NCBI GenBank assembly: GCA_024803745.1
Contig: JANJXV010000194.1
Location: 558,001 to 622,000 of the forward strand
Direction: 5' to 3'
Origin: Megascapheus bottae
Lineage: Eukaryota; Chordata; Mammalia; Rodentia; Geomyidae
DNA length: 64,000 nucleotides
Shown here: one piece after another, positions 50,161-60,044 of the stretch
How positions within the stretch are numbered: position 1 is the first letter of the stretch
Layout: each line of letters opens with the position of its first letter
Made by a program: the position numbers and the translations under genes
The notes under the pieces: model-generated
Database searches by the model: none
What the model saw: only the letters and a program-made list of their open reading frames with translations
Told to the model about the DNA's origin: nothing

Positions 50161-50166
50161 TTTCTG
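50161..50166. other. target-site duplication of the outer provirus, left copy
   Basis: TTTCTG, repeated exactly at 60045-60050. Taking one copy away restores the L1 ORF2 sequence across the site as in 12160-12175. Six bp is the ERVK/betaretroviral duplication size. Confidence 0.95.
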
Positions 50167-50533
50167 TGTGGGGAGCCGGAGCGGCCGCCATTACAAGATG
50201 GCGCCTGTTCCCTGCCTCGCTCCTTGTAAACAACTTCTTAGTTCTCCTTATTTGGTATGTGAGTGCGGAGCCTTTGCTCGTTCCACTGAGTCTGCGTGTA
50301 TGACGTCAGAGGCCTGACCAATCCCTAGTTTTAAAATGGCCCTGGCAACAGAGCAGCCAATGGCAAAAGCCCCGTGTTCCTTGATTGTATATAAGCAGCT
50401 GCATTTCCCTGCCCCGGGCCCCTCTGCTTCAGCTCTCCCTTCAATCAAGTTGCTCTTCAATAAAGCGTGATACGAGAGGGATCCTCGGGTGGTGTCCGTT
50501 CTTCCCTGCTGGTCAGGGGTGCCGGGCGCCGCA
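50167..50533 (+). repeat. 5' LTR of the IAP-like provirus
   Basis: 367 bp, TGTGGGGAGCC to GCGCCGCA. It differs from the 3' LTR by seven substitutions and no indels. Confidence 0.96.
50301..50464 (+). promoter_or_regulatory. LTR promoter and polyadenylation signals
   Basis: Seen in order: perfect CRE palindrome TGACGTCA (50301-50308), CCAAT boxes near 50318 and 50357, TATATAAG (50388-50395) and AATAAA (50459-50464). An ACAAGATGGCGCC block at about 50192 resembles a YY1 site. All are kept in the 3' LTR. Confidence 0.8.
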
Positions 50534-50535
50534 AC

Positions 50536-50553
50536 TGGTGCCGAAACCCGGGA
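50536..50553 (+). promoter_or_regulatory. primer-binding site, tRNA-Phe
   Basis: TGGTGCCGAAACCCGGGA, complementary over 18 of 18 bases to the 3' end of mammalian tRNA-Phe (with CCA), two bases after the LTR. This is the IAP primer type. Confidence 0.92.
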
Positions 50554-50822
50554 CCTGCGGAGGGGCCGAAGAGGATACAGAACTTGGCACGTGAAGAGGA
50601 CTCCTTCTAGGTATGTTGTTCTGGGAGATTCCTGTCTGGGTGCTTATTATTGTTCTTCCTCTGTGGTTTGTGCTTCTTATTGTTTGCTTTTGCGCACTCG
50701 GTTGTGATAGACCGCGAGCCTAGAGAGCTTCTCGGTCTAGGTGAAAGTAAGCCCGGGGTAGGTAACTCGGTCTTTCATTTTGTTTCACCCGCTTGGGTTA
50801 GCCTTCTAAGAGTAACATCAGT
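50554..50822 (+). promoter_or_regulatory. untranslated leader with candidate splice donor
   Basis: Lies between the primer site and the probable gag start. A consensus donor (CTAG followed by GTATGT at 50611) is the best candidate for a major splice donor. Packaging signals cannot be read by eye. Confidence 0.45.
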
Positions 50823-52582
50823 ATGGGTAACTCTTCAGGAAGTGCGTGCCGTACAAGGGACTTCTGTGCCCCCTTACAGGCCCTTCTTAAACAGCCGTGG
50901 GCTAAAAATTTCCCGCGGCACAATAAATAAAGTGTTAACAGACATTGAGACACACGCCCCGTGGTGTGCGGTGTCTGGAGATCTCACACTGGTCTGTTGG
51001 GATAAATTAGGCCGGGACCTGGATAGAGCTCAATAAAAGGGAGAGGTCTCCGGCGCCACGTTGCCCATGTGGACAATGGTGCGCGCTTGTTTGGAGGAGG
51101 GCAGAAATACTGATATCATTAAAGAAGGGAGGAAGGAATTAATTAAGCACCAGGATAGTCTCTCGGAGTCATCGTACAGGGAAGGAGAGACCACCAAGAG
51201 TGGAGTAAAATATAAGAGAAAACAAAAGAAAAGAATTGAGGGACTGCAGCCCTCACAAAGTACAGTGCAGGAGGAGGAGAGAGGAGAAAAGAAAAAACAG
51301 GAGGGACCACGGAGCTCCCTCTACCCGTCCTTGAAGGAATTTCAGGATGATAACCAGTTCTCTGCCCTGACTTTACATGATCATGATGCAGGAGAGTCAG
51401 ATCAAACCAGAGAAAATGAGGGGGAAGGGCCCCCGGAGGAACTAAGTTCAAATGAAGAGGAAGAATTAGAGGAGCAAGCTGCCAGGTATGAGGCAGATAG
51501 ATACGGCCCCTGGGGAGGACTAGGCGCGGGGAGTGGCCAGGATGTTATTCGCCCTGCCCCCTCTGCCCCGCCCCCCTACGTCCCAAAAAAGGGAAGTTCC
51601 TTTATTAAGGCCCGCACCTGGTCTCGGTTGGCCTCTGCTTTTCCTGTTTTTGAAGATTCCCTTACGGGACAGAGAGTTTTTGAGCCAGTTTCTTATAAAG
51701 CTTTAAAGGATCTCATGGCCGCTGTACAAAATTATGGCCATTCTGCAAATTACACCATTGCTTTGGTTCGTCGATTGCAGACTACCAGCATGACTCCAAC
51801 GGACTGGTATGAGGTTGGACGTTCTTGCCTGACGCATGGCCAGTACCTTGATTATTGTGCTTCCGCAGCAGATTTGGCCGCTGCCCGACATAGGGAGAAT
51901 GCACTGGTGAGCCGTCCTCACTGGTCAGCTGAAATGTTATTAGGAAAAGGCCCTTATGCAGCGGACCAGACTGGGTACCCTAATGAGGTTTACCAACAAA
52001 TTAATAATATTTTTTACACGGCTTGGAAGTCTCTTGCCACTCAAGGGGAACGCCGTGGTAACCTTACCAAAGTTGTTCAAAAACCTACTGAGCCTTTTAC
52101 AGATTTTGTTGGGCGAGTCTTAGAAACTGCAGATAAATTGTTTGGGGACCCAGAGGATCACATGCTCTTAATTCAACAAATTATTTTTGAACAAAGCCTC
52201 CCTGAATGCCAAAAGGCTATTATTCCTATAAAAGACAAGCCCTTACAAGATTTGATTAGGGCCTGTCGGGAGGTGGGAGCCCCTGTGAGCTTGGATAAAA
52301 TTGTTGCTGCGGTAGCTGAGACCACTAGAATTAATTCAGGATTATGCTTCAATTGTCAACAGCCAGGACATTTCAAAAGACAGTGTCCCAATTTAAAATA
52401 TTCAAAGCAGAGGCCCCCTCGCGAACCGGGACTTTGTCCACGATGTAAAAAGGGAAAACATTGGGCAAATGAGTGCAGATCAGTTAAAGATGTGAATGGA
52501 CAAAAAACGGGCAGAGGGGCCCATTGCCCCAGGGCCCGCAAAATCAGGGGATTCGGTGCCAGGAAACTTATCAGAGGCCCTC
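50823..52582 (+). pseudogene. gag: gag of the IAP-like provirus, broken and interrupted
   Basis: Gag is the structural polyprotein. The best start is the ATG at 50823, whose product begins M-G-N-S-S, an N-myristoylation signal. Matrix coding passes into the next frame around 50890-50900, so a small indel lies there, and an in-frame TAA at 51034-51036 ends the matrix part. From 51061 the same frame is open to the nested insertion: a charged Lys/Glu-rich stretch, overlapping late motifs PSAP (51559-51570) and PPPY (51568-51579), capsid with its major homology region (about 52080-52160), and two C-x2-C-x4-H-x4-C zinc knuckles (52345-52476). After the knuckles the gag C-terminal coding seems to continue in another frame. 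The nested element splits it at 52582; codons read beyond that point belong to the inner LTR. Confidence 0.9.
52577..52582. other. target-site duplication of the inner element, left copy
   Basis: GCCCTC, repeated exactly at 55293-55298. Confidence 0.95.
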
Positions 52583-52983
52583 TGTTGGGGACTGACTGTG
52601 GGGTCAGTGACCTTGGACCCGCACAATTGAGTACACAAGGAAGTAAGCTCTTATCATGATTTTGGGCTGTGTCAATAGCTTCTCATTTAACCTGTTTGGG
52701 ACTTGATAGCTTCTCATTCAACCTATTTCAGACTTGATACTGTTTGTACAAATGTAGCCCCTGGCAGTTCCCTAGTTAAAAGATGTGTATTTAAGATTGA
52801 GAACTGGAAATAAACTGGGCTACGGTCTTGGGCGACAGGCTTCTTAAGCTGTGGCTCCTGATTTGGGCTGTAGCCCTCCTGAACCCCATCTGTTTGTCTC
52901 TCTTCTAATTTTTCCTAGTCCTTGCCCCCTATTTCAGGAACCCCAATCTGCGAACCCTGGTTTGCTGCCGGTTGGCCCCGGCA
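52583..52983 (+). repeat. 5' LTR of the inner element
   Basis: 401 bp. A TATTTAAG box (52788-52795) and an AATAAA (52809-52814) lie only about 20 bp apart, so the poly-A signal may sit at or before the transcription start and be used only in the 3' copy. Confidence 0.94.
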
Positions 52984-52985
52984 TC

Positions 52986-53003
52986 TGGCGCCCAAACAGG
53001 GAC
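52986..53003 (+). promoter_or_regulatory. primer-binding site, tRNA-Lys type
   Basis: TGGCGCCCAAACAGGGAC, one mismatch from the complement of the tRNA-Lys3 3' end, two bases after the LTR. Confidence 0.88.
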
Positions 53004-53110
53004 CCTGAAAATCTGGGACGAAGGTGAAGGACCCCTCCCTGTGGTGAGTAACACATCGTAGGACTATTAAGAGAAGATCTTAAGAGAGTGTATAGTCAGG
53101 AGTAAAAATT

Positions 53111-53566
53111 ATGGGTCAAGCTAATAGCCATGGGTTATTTCTACCGATCTTAACAGGCCTATTTGAAGCCCACGGAACGTGGGTGGAAAAAGGGGTGCTT
53201 CAGAGCTTCCTACAGTTTGTCGAGGAGGCATGCCCGAGGTCTATAGAGGAGGAATTCCAAAAAGCCTGGCAGCGGATAGGAAAAAGAATTCTAGATTATT
53301 ATGATGTATATGGCCCCGAGAAGACCCCAATAGAGGCTGCTACTGTATGGAGTTTAGTAAGTGAATACATAGATCCTCTACATGAAAATGCTGAACTTAA
53401 TCTTGAATTAAGGGAACTTTATGAGTTAAAGGACCCTTCTGAAGAACCTGAGGCTGAGCCATATGCCGCAGCCCAAGAGAGTCTAAGTGAGATCTTGCAA
53501 AGGGAGTGCCTTGAGCCCTTAAAGGTTTTTCAAATGCAAATGAAGACTAAAATGTTAAGTGTTTAA
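53111..53566 (+). CDS. gag: gag matrix-like fragment of the inner element
   Basis: 151 codons from an ATG at 53111 (M-G-Q, a myristoylation-type start) to a TAA. The N-terminal 100 or so residues have the helical matrix layout of betaretroviral Gag, and the rest is acidic. No capsid or nucleocapsid follows, so it is a truncated gag and may encode only a short matrix-like protein. The open frame may be kept by chance because the element is very young. Confidence 0.7.
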   Translation: MGQANSHGLFLPILTGLFEAHGTWVEKGVLQSFLQFVEEACPRSIEEEFQKAWQRIGKRILDYYDVYGPEKTPIEAATVWSLVSEYIDPLHENAELNLELRELYELKDPSEEPEAEPYAAAQESLSEILQRECLEPLKVFQMQMKTKMLSV

Positions 53567-53944
53567 GTTTAAAAAGTGTAAACGTTTTAAAGAACATTAG
53601 AATTGGGTTTCTGAATAATATTTGAAAGTGAAGTTGTCTTAAATGTTTTAAGAAAGAGAAAAAGGGAAAATCAGGACTACCAAAATAACTTCCGGCTAGC
53701 CCATGGAGAAGTACAGCAATCCTTATTCAGATGTAACTTTGGCTTTTACCAGGTTCTAGGTAAGCTCATGCTTAGAGACTATTTCTGTGTTGACCACCTT
53801 GTTGCTTTAATTGGAGTAACGTGGCCTTTTGTAGGACTCACTGATCTGAAAACTGCAGTTCTGAGCCAACCCCGGGCAAAGCAAAGTCCCTGTGAGACTG
53901 TGGTGTCTAATCTGGCAGCAGAGTACTAATTGAGGCAGAGTTGC
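53567..53944. other. inner element, unassigned internal sequence
   Basis: Non-coding sequence after the gag piece; I recognise neither retroviral nor host sequence here. Confidence 0.4.
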
Positions 53945-54035
53945 TTTGGAGCTCAAAGTGGCAGAGTGCTAGCCTTGAGCTGGAGAGCTGAGGGACAGTA
54001 CCCAGACCCCGAGTTCAAGTCCAGCAACCAAGCAA
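53945..54035 (+). repeat. ID-like SINE monomer inside the inner element
   Basis: gcagagtgctagccttgagc, then gagttcaagtccagcaa: the tail of the window's common SINE, without head. It was carried in before the element's last transposition. Confidence 0.75.
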
Positions 54036-54401
54036 CTGAAATGCCCATGGGATGTTTATCCCTGTGTGGAGAGACACTACTGGGACTATGAAGTATCCAG
54101 ATGCAGAAAGCCTCTGCGGTGATGGCAGAGATGGTGTCAGATCCTAGAGTCACTCGTGCTTGGCCATTCAATATTATTCAGAGCCGGGAGGTCATAAAAT
54201 AGTTTGTAAGCATGCCTTACTAATGCCCATGCCTTTCATAACTGGGCAGGAACTTGTCAATCATCTGTGATAGTGGTAGTTTAAAGTTCTAACTGAGTAA
54301 AGTTTGATTTGACTCCAGCCACAAATTCAGGAAAGTTTGTGGATCTGACAACTAAAGCATTGTTTAAGGTTGCAGAGATTTAGTTCCCCAGACAATCAGG
54401 A
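54036..54401. other. inner element, unassigned internal sequence
   Basis: No coding or repeat signal recognised; it could be captured host sequence flanking the RPS2 piece. Confidence 0.35.
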
Positions 54402-54758
<357 letters not shown>

Positions 54759-54883
54759 TTGGTGTCTTCCCGGAGAAGAGAATTAGACCAAGGGACCAAA
54801 GTCATTTTTGGAAAATGTGACAGGATAATTAGGGGTATAGAAAAGAGTAAAAATTGCACTTGTGTTTCTTTTAAAATAAAGAC

Positions 54884-54891
54884 GGGGGAGA
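54884..54891 (+). promoter_or_regulatory. polypurine tract of the inner element
   Basis: GGGGGAGA directly before the 3' LTR, the plus-strand primer. Confidence 0.85.
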
Positions 54892-55292
54892 TGTTGGGGA
54901 CTGACTGTGGGGTCAGTGACCTTGGACCCGCACAATTGAGTACACAAGGAAGTAAGCTCTTATCATGATTTTGGGCTGTGTCAATAGCTTCTCATTTAAC
55001 CTGTTTGGGACTTGATAGCTTCTCATTCAACCTATTTCAGACTTGATACTGTTTGTACAAATGTAGCCCCTGGCAGTTCCCTAGTTAAAAGATGTGTATT
55101 TAAGATTGAGAACTGGAAATAAACTGGGCTACGGTCTTGGGCGACAGGCTTCTTAAGCTGTGGCTCCTGATTTGGGCTGTAGCCCTCCTGAAACCCATCT
55201 GTTTGTCTCTCTTCTAATTTTTCCTAGTCCTTGCCCCCTATTTCAGGAACCCCAATCTGCGAACCCTGGTTTGCTGCCGGTTGGCCCCGGCA
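54892..55292 (+). repeat. 3' LTR of the inner element
   Basis: 401 bp; the only difference from the 5' LTR is a C/A change in the CCTGAAMCCCATC segment near 55193. Confidence 0.95.
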
Positions 55293-55298
55293 GCCCTC

Positions 55299-56163
55299 AC
55301 CTCATCTCCAACAGCCATTTGTTCCCGCAGAGCAACCGCAGGATCTGCAGGGCTGGACCTCCGTGCCCACCGCCGGAGTGGTCATAACTGAGGACATGGG
55401 GGCTCAACTCATAACTACTGACCTAATGGGCCCCCTCCTTGAAAATATGGTGGGAATAGTGTTGGGACGCGCTTCCAATACTATGAAAGGCCTTGTAGTG
55501 TTCCCTGGAGTTGTTGATCCTAATTACAGGGGAGCCATCCAAGTCCTCTGTTCAGTCTCTCGAGGGGTCATTTCAGTGGCTCCTGGAGATCGAGTTGCTC
55601 AATTAATTTTAGTGCCTTCCCATCATCAAGTTTCCCCGGTGCAAGAAAAGGAAAGAAGTTTAAGTACCTCAGGAGCAGACCTTGTCTGCTTGTCCATGGC
55701 CTTAAATAACCATCCCATGTTAACATTAACAATTGAAGGAAGGACCTTTAATGGTCTGGTGGACACGGGAGCGGACCGGAGTATCATCCAAATAACTCAA
55801 TGGCCAAAGACATGGCCCCTACAATTTTCTTCACAAACCCTGCAAGTTTTAGGTTATGCAGATACTCCTCGGATCAGCGCAAAACAGTTGACCTGGTCCA
55901 CAGAGGAAGGTCAAAAAGGAAAATTTCAGCCGTTTGTCCTCCAGGTCCCAGTTAATTTGTGGGGCCGGGATATCCAACAGCAAATGGGTTTAATTCTAAC
56001 TACTGATTATTCTTCAACGGCACAAACTATAATGAAAAATCAGGGCTTTGTCCCTACTGGTGGGTTAGGAAAATATTTACAGGGCCGGCATGCCCCTGTG
56101 GAGCCAGTTGCCAATAAAGACAAGCAAGGCTTGGGTTTTTCTTGGGGGTCACTGAAAATTTAG
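55299..56163 (+). pseudogene. pro: gag C-terminal end, dUTPase and protease (pro) of the IAP-like provirus
   Basis: Resumes after the inner element. dUTPase motif 1 (G-S-A-G-L-D-L, about 55332-55364) is in a different frame from the following motifs, so a frame break lies near 55360-55380. The main frame then stays open to 56163: dUTPase motif 3 (V-D-P-N-Y-R-G-A-I), motif 4 (G-D-R-V-A-Q-L-I), the aspartic protease active site L-V-D-T-G-A-D (GAC at 55762), and a glycine-rich G-patch-like tail (G-G-L-G). dUTPase lowers dUTP; the protease cleaves Gag and Pol. Gene order and overlap with pol are betaretroviral. Confidence 0.87.
56133..56139 (+). promoter_or_regulatory. candidate -1 ribosomal frameshift site, pro to pol
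   Basis: GGGTTTT, an X-XXY-YYZ heptamer read in phase by pro (TTG GGT TTT). A -1 slip enters the pol frame exactly where pro and pol overlap, and pol has no AUG nearby. Confidence 0.65.
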
Positions 56164-58859
56164 CCTCCGCCAGTCCAACACCCATACCCTGGTTAACAAA
56201 TAAAGCGGTGTGGGTGCCTCAGTGGCCCCTGTCCCAAGAAAAACTGAAGGCTATAACTCAATTGGTACAGGAACAACTAAGGTTGGGACATGTGGAGCCT
56301 TCTGTTTCTCCATGGAATACCCCTATTTTTGTTATTAAAAAGGCCTCAGGCAAGTGGAGATTATTACATGATCTCAGAGCCATTAATGCTCAAATGCAAA
56401 TATTAGGGTCAGTCCAACGCGGCCTCCCACTGCTTTCTGCTTTGCCCCAAAAGTGGCCCATTATATCTATTGATATTAAGGACTGTTTCTTTTCTATTCC
56501 TTTGCATCCCAGGGATAGAGAACGTTTTGCTTTTACCCTGCCTTCTGTTAATCATGAACAACCTGATGCGCGATTTCAGTGGAGGGTTCTTCCACAAGGA
56601 ATGGCTAATAGCCCTACAATATGCCAAGTATATGTTGACACAGTTCTTTTCCCTGTGAGACAGCAATTTCCCATTGTTAGAATTCTTCACTATATGGATG
56701 ATATTCTAATAGCTGCCCCTGAGCAGAATATCTTTTTTCAAGTATTTAGTAATTTATCTAAACTCCTTGCAAAGGCAGGCTTAAACTTGGCACCAGAAAA
56801 GGTGCAATTTTCAGAAAAGGTTCAGTTTTTAGGTTCCATAATTTCTCCCATAGCTGTGACACCCCAAAAGGTCGTCTTGAAAACAAATCATTTGCATAAC
56901 CTTCATGATTTTCAAAAATTAATGGGGGACGTAAATTGGGTCCGAAATTTTCTTAATGTCCCTCGCTCTGAATTGTTGCCCCTCTTTTCCTTATTGGAGG
57001 GAGACCTGGATGTTACCTCACCTAGAAAATTGACTGTTCAGGCTAAGAGTTCCATTCAGCGTCTTGAACAGGCCATAGAAAATGCACAACTTTTGCGCGT
57101 AAATCCATCAGCGCCAATCTTACTGTGTATATTTAAAACAAAGAATTATCCTACAGGAGTATTATGGCAAGAAGGCCCATTGTTATGGTTGCATGGAAAT
57201 TCTTATGGCTTAAAAACTATTCAGTATTTTCCAGAATTAGTTGCTTTGTTAGCTCTTACAGGTTGCAAGGCGTGTTTGACTCACTTTGCAAAATTTCCTG
57301 ACAAATTAATTATTCCTTATACCCGGCAACAAGTACAAATATTGGCTGCCTCTGTTGACTGGTGGGCAGTTTTGGTGTGCTCCTTTCCAAATATAATTGA
57401 CAATCATTATCCCAAACATCCACTGCTGAATTTTGTGCGTGAAGATTGGGTGTATTTCCCCAAAGTTACGGAAAAACTGCTTCTGAGTAATGCCCTAATT
57501 ATATTTACAGATGGGTCAAAAACAGGCCGAGGTGCCTATGTAGTTCAAGGAAAAGAGCCAGTAACTTTAAATTTTCGACCAGAAACTCCACAAGTAGTTG
57601 AATGTCTAACAGTTTTAGAAGTATTCGGGAAATTTTCTGAGCCTTTTAACCTATATTCTGATTCACAATATGTAGTTAATGCAGTGGCAGCCCTGGAAGT
57701 CGCCGCCTCCCTAAAAGGTAGCAGTACAGTTTCAAATATATTATCCCAACTTCAGAGTTTAATTTTACAAAGGAAAAATCCTTTTTTCATTGGTCATATT
57801 CGGGCACATACTGGCTTGCCTGGTCCAATGTCAGAGGCCAATGCCTTAGTGGATTTGACTGCCAGAGCCCTGGTGGGCCTTTCCCATAATTCTGTTCAAT
57901 TAGCACGAGATTTTCATCAACTTTATCATGTTTCTGCAAAAACCCTTCGTTATAAATTTTCCATTTCACGCCAACAGGCTAGAGAAATTGTTAAAGCTTG
58001 TCAATCCTGTGTAGTATATCACCCCTCTTTCATAATTGGAGTTAATCCTAGAGGCCTTTGCTCTAATGCCTTATGGCAAATGGATGTTACCCATGTGCCT
58101 GAGTTTGGCCGAACAAAATATGTTCATGTTTCTGTGGATAATTTCTCTGGCATAATGCATGCCACGGCCCTTACAGGGGAAAGGGTGTCCCATGTTAAAG
58201 TTCATTGCTTGGAAGCCTGGGCAGCATGGGGAAAACCATTAAAATTGAAAACAGATAATGGCCCTGCTTATGCCTCTGCCGGATTTCACTCCTTTTGCAC
58301 TCAAATGCAGGTAGTTCATTCTACTGGCCTCCCTTACAATCCCCAGGGTCAGGGAATTGTGGAACATGCCAATAGAACACTTAAACAACTTTTATTTAAA
58401 CAAAAGGAGGGAATAGGCCGAGATGCCTCCCCCAGAGAAAGGCTGGCCATTGCACTGTTTACCTTAAATTATGTAACAGTGGATGACAATGGACAATCAG
58501 CTGCTGATCGGCATGCTGGCAAAATGGCAATACCACCCACACAAAAAGTAATGTGGAAAAATGTTATCGATAATAAATGGTATGGACCGGATCCTGTAAT
58601 TCAGAGATCCAGGGGAGCTGTTTGTGTTTTTCCACAGGGACAGGAATCCCCCCATTGGGTGCCGCAGCGCCTCGTAAGGATATTGGAGGAAAATCAAACG
58701 CCTAAAGAGGATGATGCGAAACAAAATCCTGGGAATAACCCTGTTAATAATTCTTCTGCTGCCATGACTTTGGATGAAGAGACAGAAGGGAAAAAGCAAC
58801 AAGGAAAAGATGATATGGGCAGTGATGAAGACCTTTCCATTACCAATGCCTGTGACTAA
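56142..58859 (+). CDS. pol: pol: reverse transcriptase, RNase H, integrase (open frame)
   Basis: Polymerase polyprotein copying RNA to DNA and integrating it. The frame is uninterrupted for 905 codons from 56142 (TTG; entry is by frameshift, not initiation). Reverse transcriptase: L-P-Q-G-M and catalytic Y-M-D-D (codons 184-187, 56691-56702). RNase H: F-T-D-G-S (Asp at about codon 457), V-E, Y-S-D-S-Q-Y and the A-L-V-D-L-T segment. Integrase: an N-terminal H-x3-H and C-x2-C zinc motif near 57910-58010, the DD35E triad at codons 648, 705 and 741, and a C-terminal W-Y-G-P-D domain. About 100 acidic, low-complexity codons follow. Length matches a full betaretroviral Pol. Whether the enzyme works is unknown, and gag/pro of this copy are broken. 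Confidence 0.93.
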   Translation: MGVTENLASASPTPIPWLTNKAVWVPQWPLSQEKLKAITQLVQEQLRLGHVEPSVSPWNTPIFVIKKASGKWRLLHDLRAINAQMQILGSVQRGLPLLSALPQKWPIISIDIKDCFFSIPLHPRDRERFAFTLPSVNHEQPDARFQWRVLPQGMANSPTICQVYVDTVLFPVRQQFPIVRILHYMDDILIAAPEQNIFFQVFSNLSKLLAKAGLNLAPEKVQFSEKVQFLGSIISPIAVTPQKVVLKTNHLHNLHDFQKLMGDVNWVRNFLNVPRSELLPLFSLLEGDLDVTSPRKLTVQAKSSIQRLEQAIENAQLLRVNPSAPILLCIFKTKNYPTGVLWQEGPLLWLHGNSYGLKTIQYFPELVALLALTGCKACLTHFAKFPDKLIIPYTRQQVQILAASVDWWAVLVCSFPNIIDNHYPKHPLLNFVREDWVYFPKVTEKLLLSNALIIFTDGSKTGRGAYVVQGKEPVTLNFRPETPQVVECLTVLEVFGKFSEPFNLYSDSQYVVNAVAALEVAASLKGSSTVSNILSQLQSLILQRKNPFFIGHIRAHTGLPGPMSEANALVDLTARALVGLSHNSVQLARDFHQLYHVSAKTLRYKFSISRQQAREIVKACQSCVVYHPSFIIGVNPRGLCSNALWQMDVTHVPEFGRTKYVHVSVDNFSGIMHATALTGERVSHVKVHCLEAWAAWGKPLKLKTDNGPAYASAGFHSFCTQMQVVHSTGLPYNPQGQGIVEHANRTLKQLLFKQKEGIGRDASPRERLAIALFTLNYVTVDDNGQSAADRHAGKMAIPPTQKVMWKNVIDNKWYGPDPVIQRSRGAVCVFPQGQESPHWVPQRLVRILEENQTPKEDDAKQNPGNNPVNNSSAAMTLDEETEGKKQQGKDDMGSDEDLSITNACD

Positions 58860-59664
58860 TGCTTCTTCCGTTTTCCCCTTTGTGCCACCAATTCTTCCTT
58901 GCAACTTCCCTAGGACTGTAAGGTTCCCTATGCCTTAACCTGTCAAAAAATCTGTCCTTCTGTGTTAGGCTGGTTTCTCAAAAATTGGGTCGCTCTGATT
59001 AATGTATAGTTCTGGCAAGGGAAGGGTTGTGGGGTTTTCTGCACTTGTTCCAGAGGCGGACCTTCCTGTTTATGTTTTTACTCTTTAAAGCTTCAAGTAA
59101 TGATAGTATTTTAAATTGTTCTGCCATAGAGTGTAAATTGAGTCAATGCTGGAGCTGTTGCCTACATTTGTTCCAGTTCCTGTGAATGTTTGTTGCAGTT
59201 TGTTTTGGGTTTTGTGTCTTTAGCCTTTGGTTGCTCTGCCGAATGAGGTCTCGCAATAAGAGAGAGAGAGCAATGCTTGTTCATGCACTCACTGCCTTGG
59301 AGCAGGGACACTCCCCCAAAATTTGGCTTGCAGCTTTAAAGGCCAACTAAAACTGCCCTGTACTGCCTTTGCAACCTCGAGACCTTAGTCTATTGCACGA
59401 GGAATAGGAGTATAGGCAGCCAAGAGTTGTGAAATGATGGACAAAGTACCACTCCTGACCCTAACAGGTCAGGGAGAGCATGTGCATCAGCATATGGGTC
59501 TGCGCCCCTAGCCCATCTCCGCAAAGGGAAAAGAGGACCTGAAGTGGAGGGATCCAGAGTTGATCGCCTGGGTCACTCCTCTAGAGTAGGACCTCAAGTT
59601 TTACTTTGCAGGACAGCACCTCTACTCTCTTCACAACGGGTATGTTGGCCTGCTGCATTAAAAC
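58860..59664 (+). other. post-pol region without recognisable env
   Basis: About 800 bp with stops in all forward frames. Short open pieces directly after pol could be the worn-down start of an env, but no fusion peptide, transmembrane or cysteine motif is visible. IAP elements typically lack env here. Confidence 0.6.
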
Positions 59665-59677
59665 AAAAAGGGGGAGA
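59665..59677 (+). promoter_or_regulatory. polypurine tract of the IAP-like provirus
   Basis: AAAAAGGGGGAGA ending directly at the 3' LTR. Confidence 0.9.
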
Positions 59678-60044
59678 TGTGGGGAGCCGGAGCGGCCGCC
59701 ATTACAAGATGGCGCCTGTTCCCTGCCTAGCTCCTTGTAAACAACTTCTTAGTTCTCCTTATTTGGTATGTGAGTGAGGAGCCTTTGCTCATTCCACTGA
59801 GTCTGCGCGTATGACGTCAGAGGCCTGACCAATCCCGAGTTTTAAAATGGCCCTGGCAACAGAGCAGCCAATGGCAAAAGCCCCGTGTTCCTTGATTGTA
59901 TATAAGCAGCTGCATTTCCCTGCCCCGGGCCCCTCTGCTTCAGCTCTCCCTTCAATCAAGTTGCTCTTCAATAAAGCGTGATACGAGAAGGATCCTCGGG
60001 TGGTGTCCGTACTTCCCTGCTGGTCAGGGGTGCCGGGCGCCGCA
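59678..60044 (+). repeat. 3' LTR of the IAP-like provirus
   Basis: 367 bp, seven substitutions from the 5' LTR (for example near 59729, 59776 and 60031), followed by the right target copy TTTCTG at 60045-60050. Confidence 0.96.

Noticed and set aside
52502..52508. AAAAAAC heptamer near the end of gag as the gag-pro frameshift site
   Set aside because: It is out of phase with the gag frame (codons begin at 52501 and 52504), so the two-tRNA slip does not fit the present sequence. A frame-changing indel nearby could explain the mismatch, but this cannot be settled here.
52583..52659. Gag C-terminal 25 codons ending S-K-L-L-S
   Set aside because: These codons come from the inner LTR. The same peptide end appears at 54968 from the other LTR.
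58497..58904. 135-codon minus-strand frame across the end of pol
   Set aside because: Shadow of the pol gene; no independent signal.
58860..59664. env gene
   Set aside because: Stops in all forward frames and no envelope landmarks. At most a remnant, so not called.
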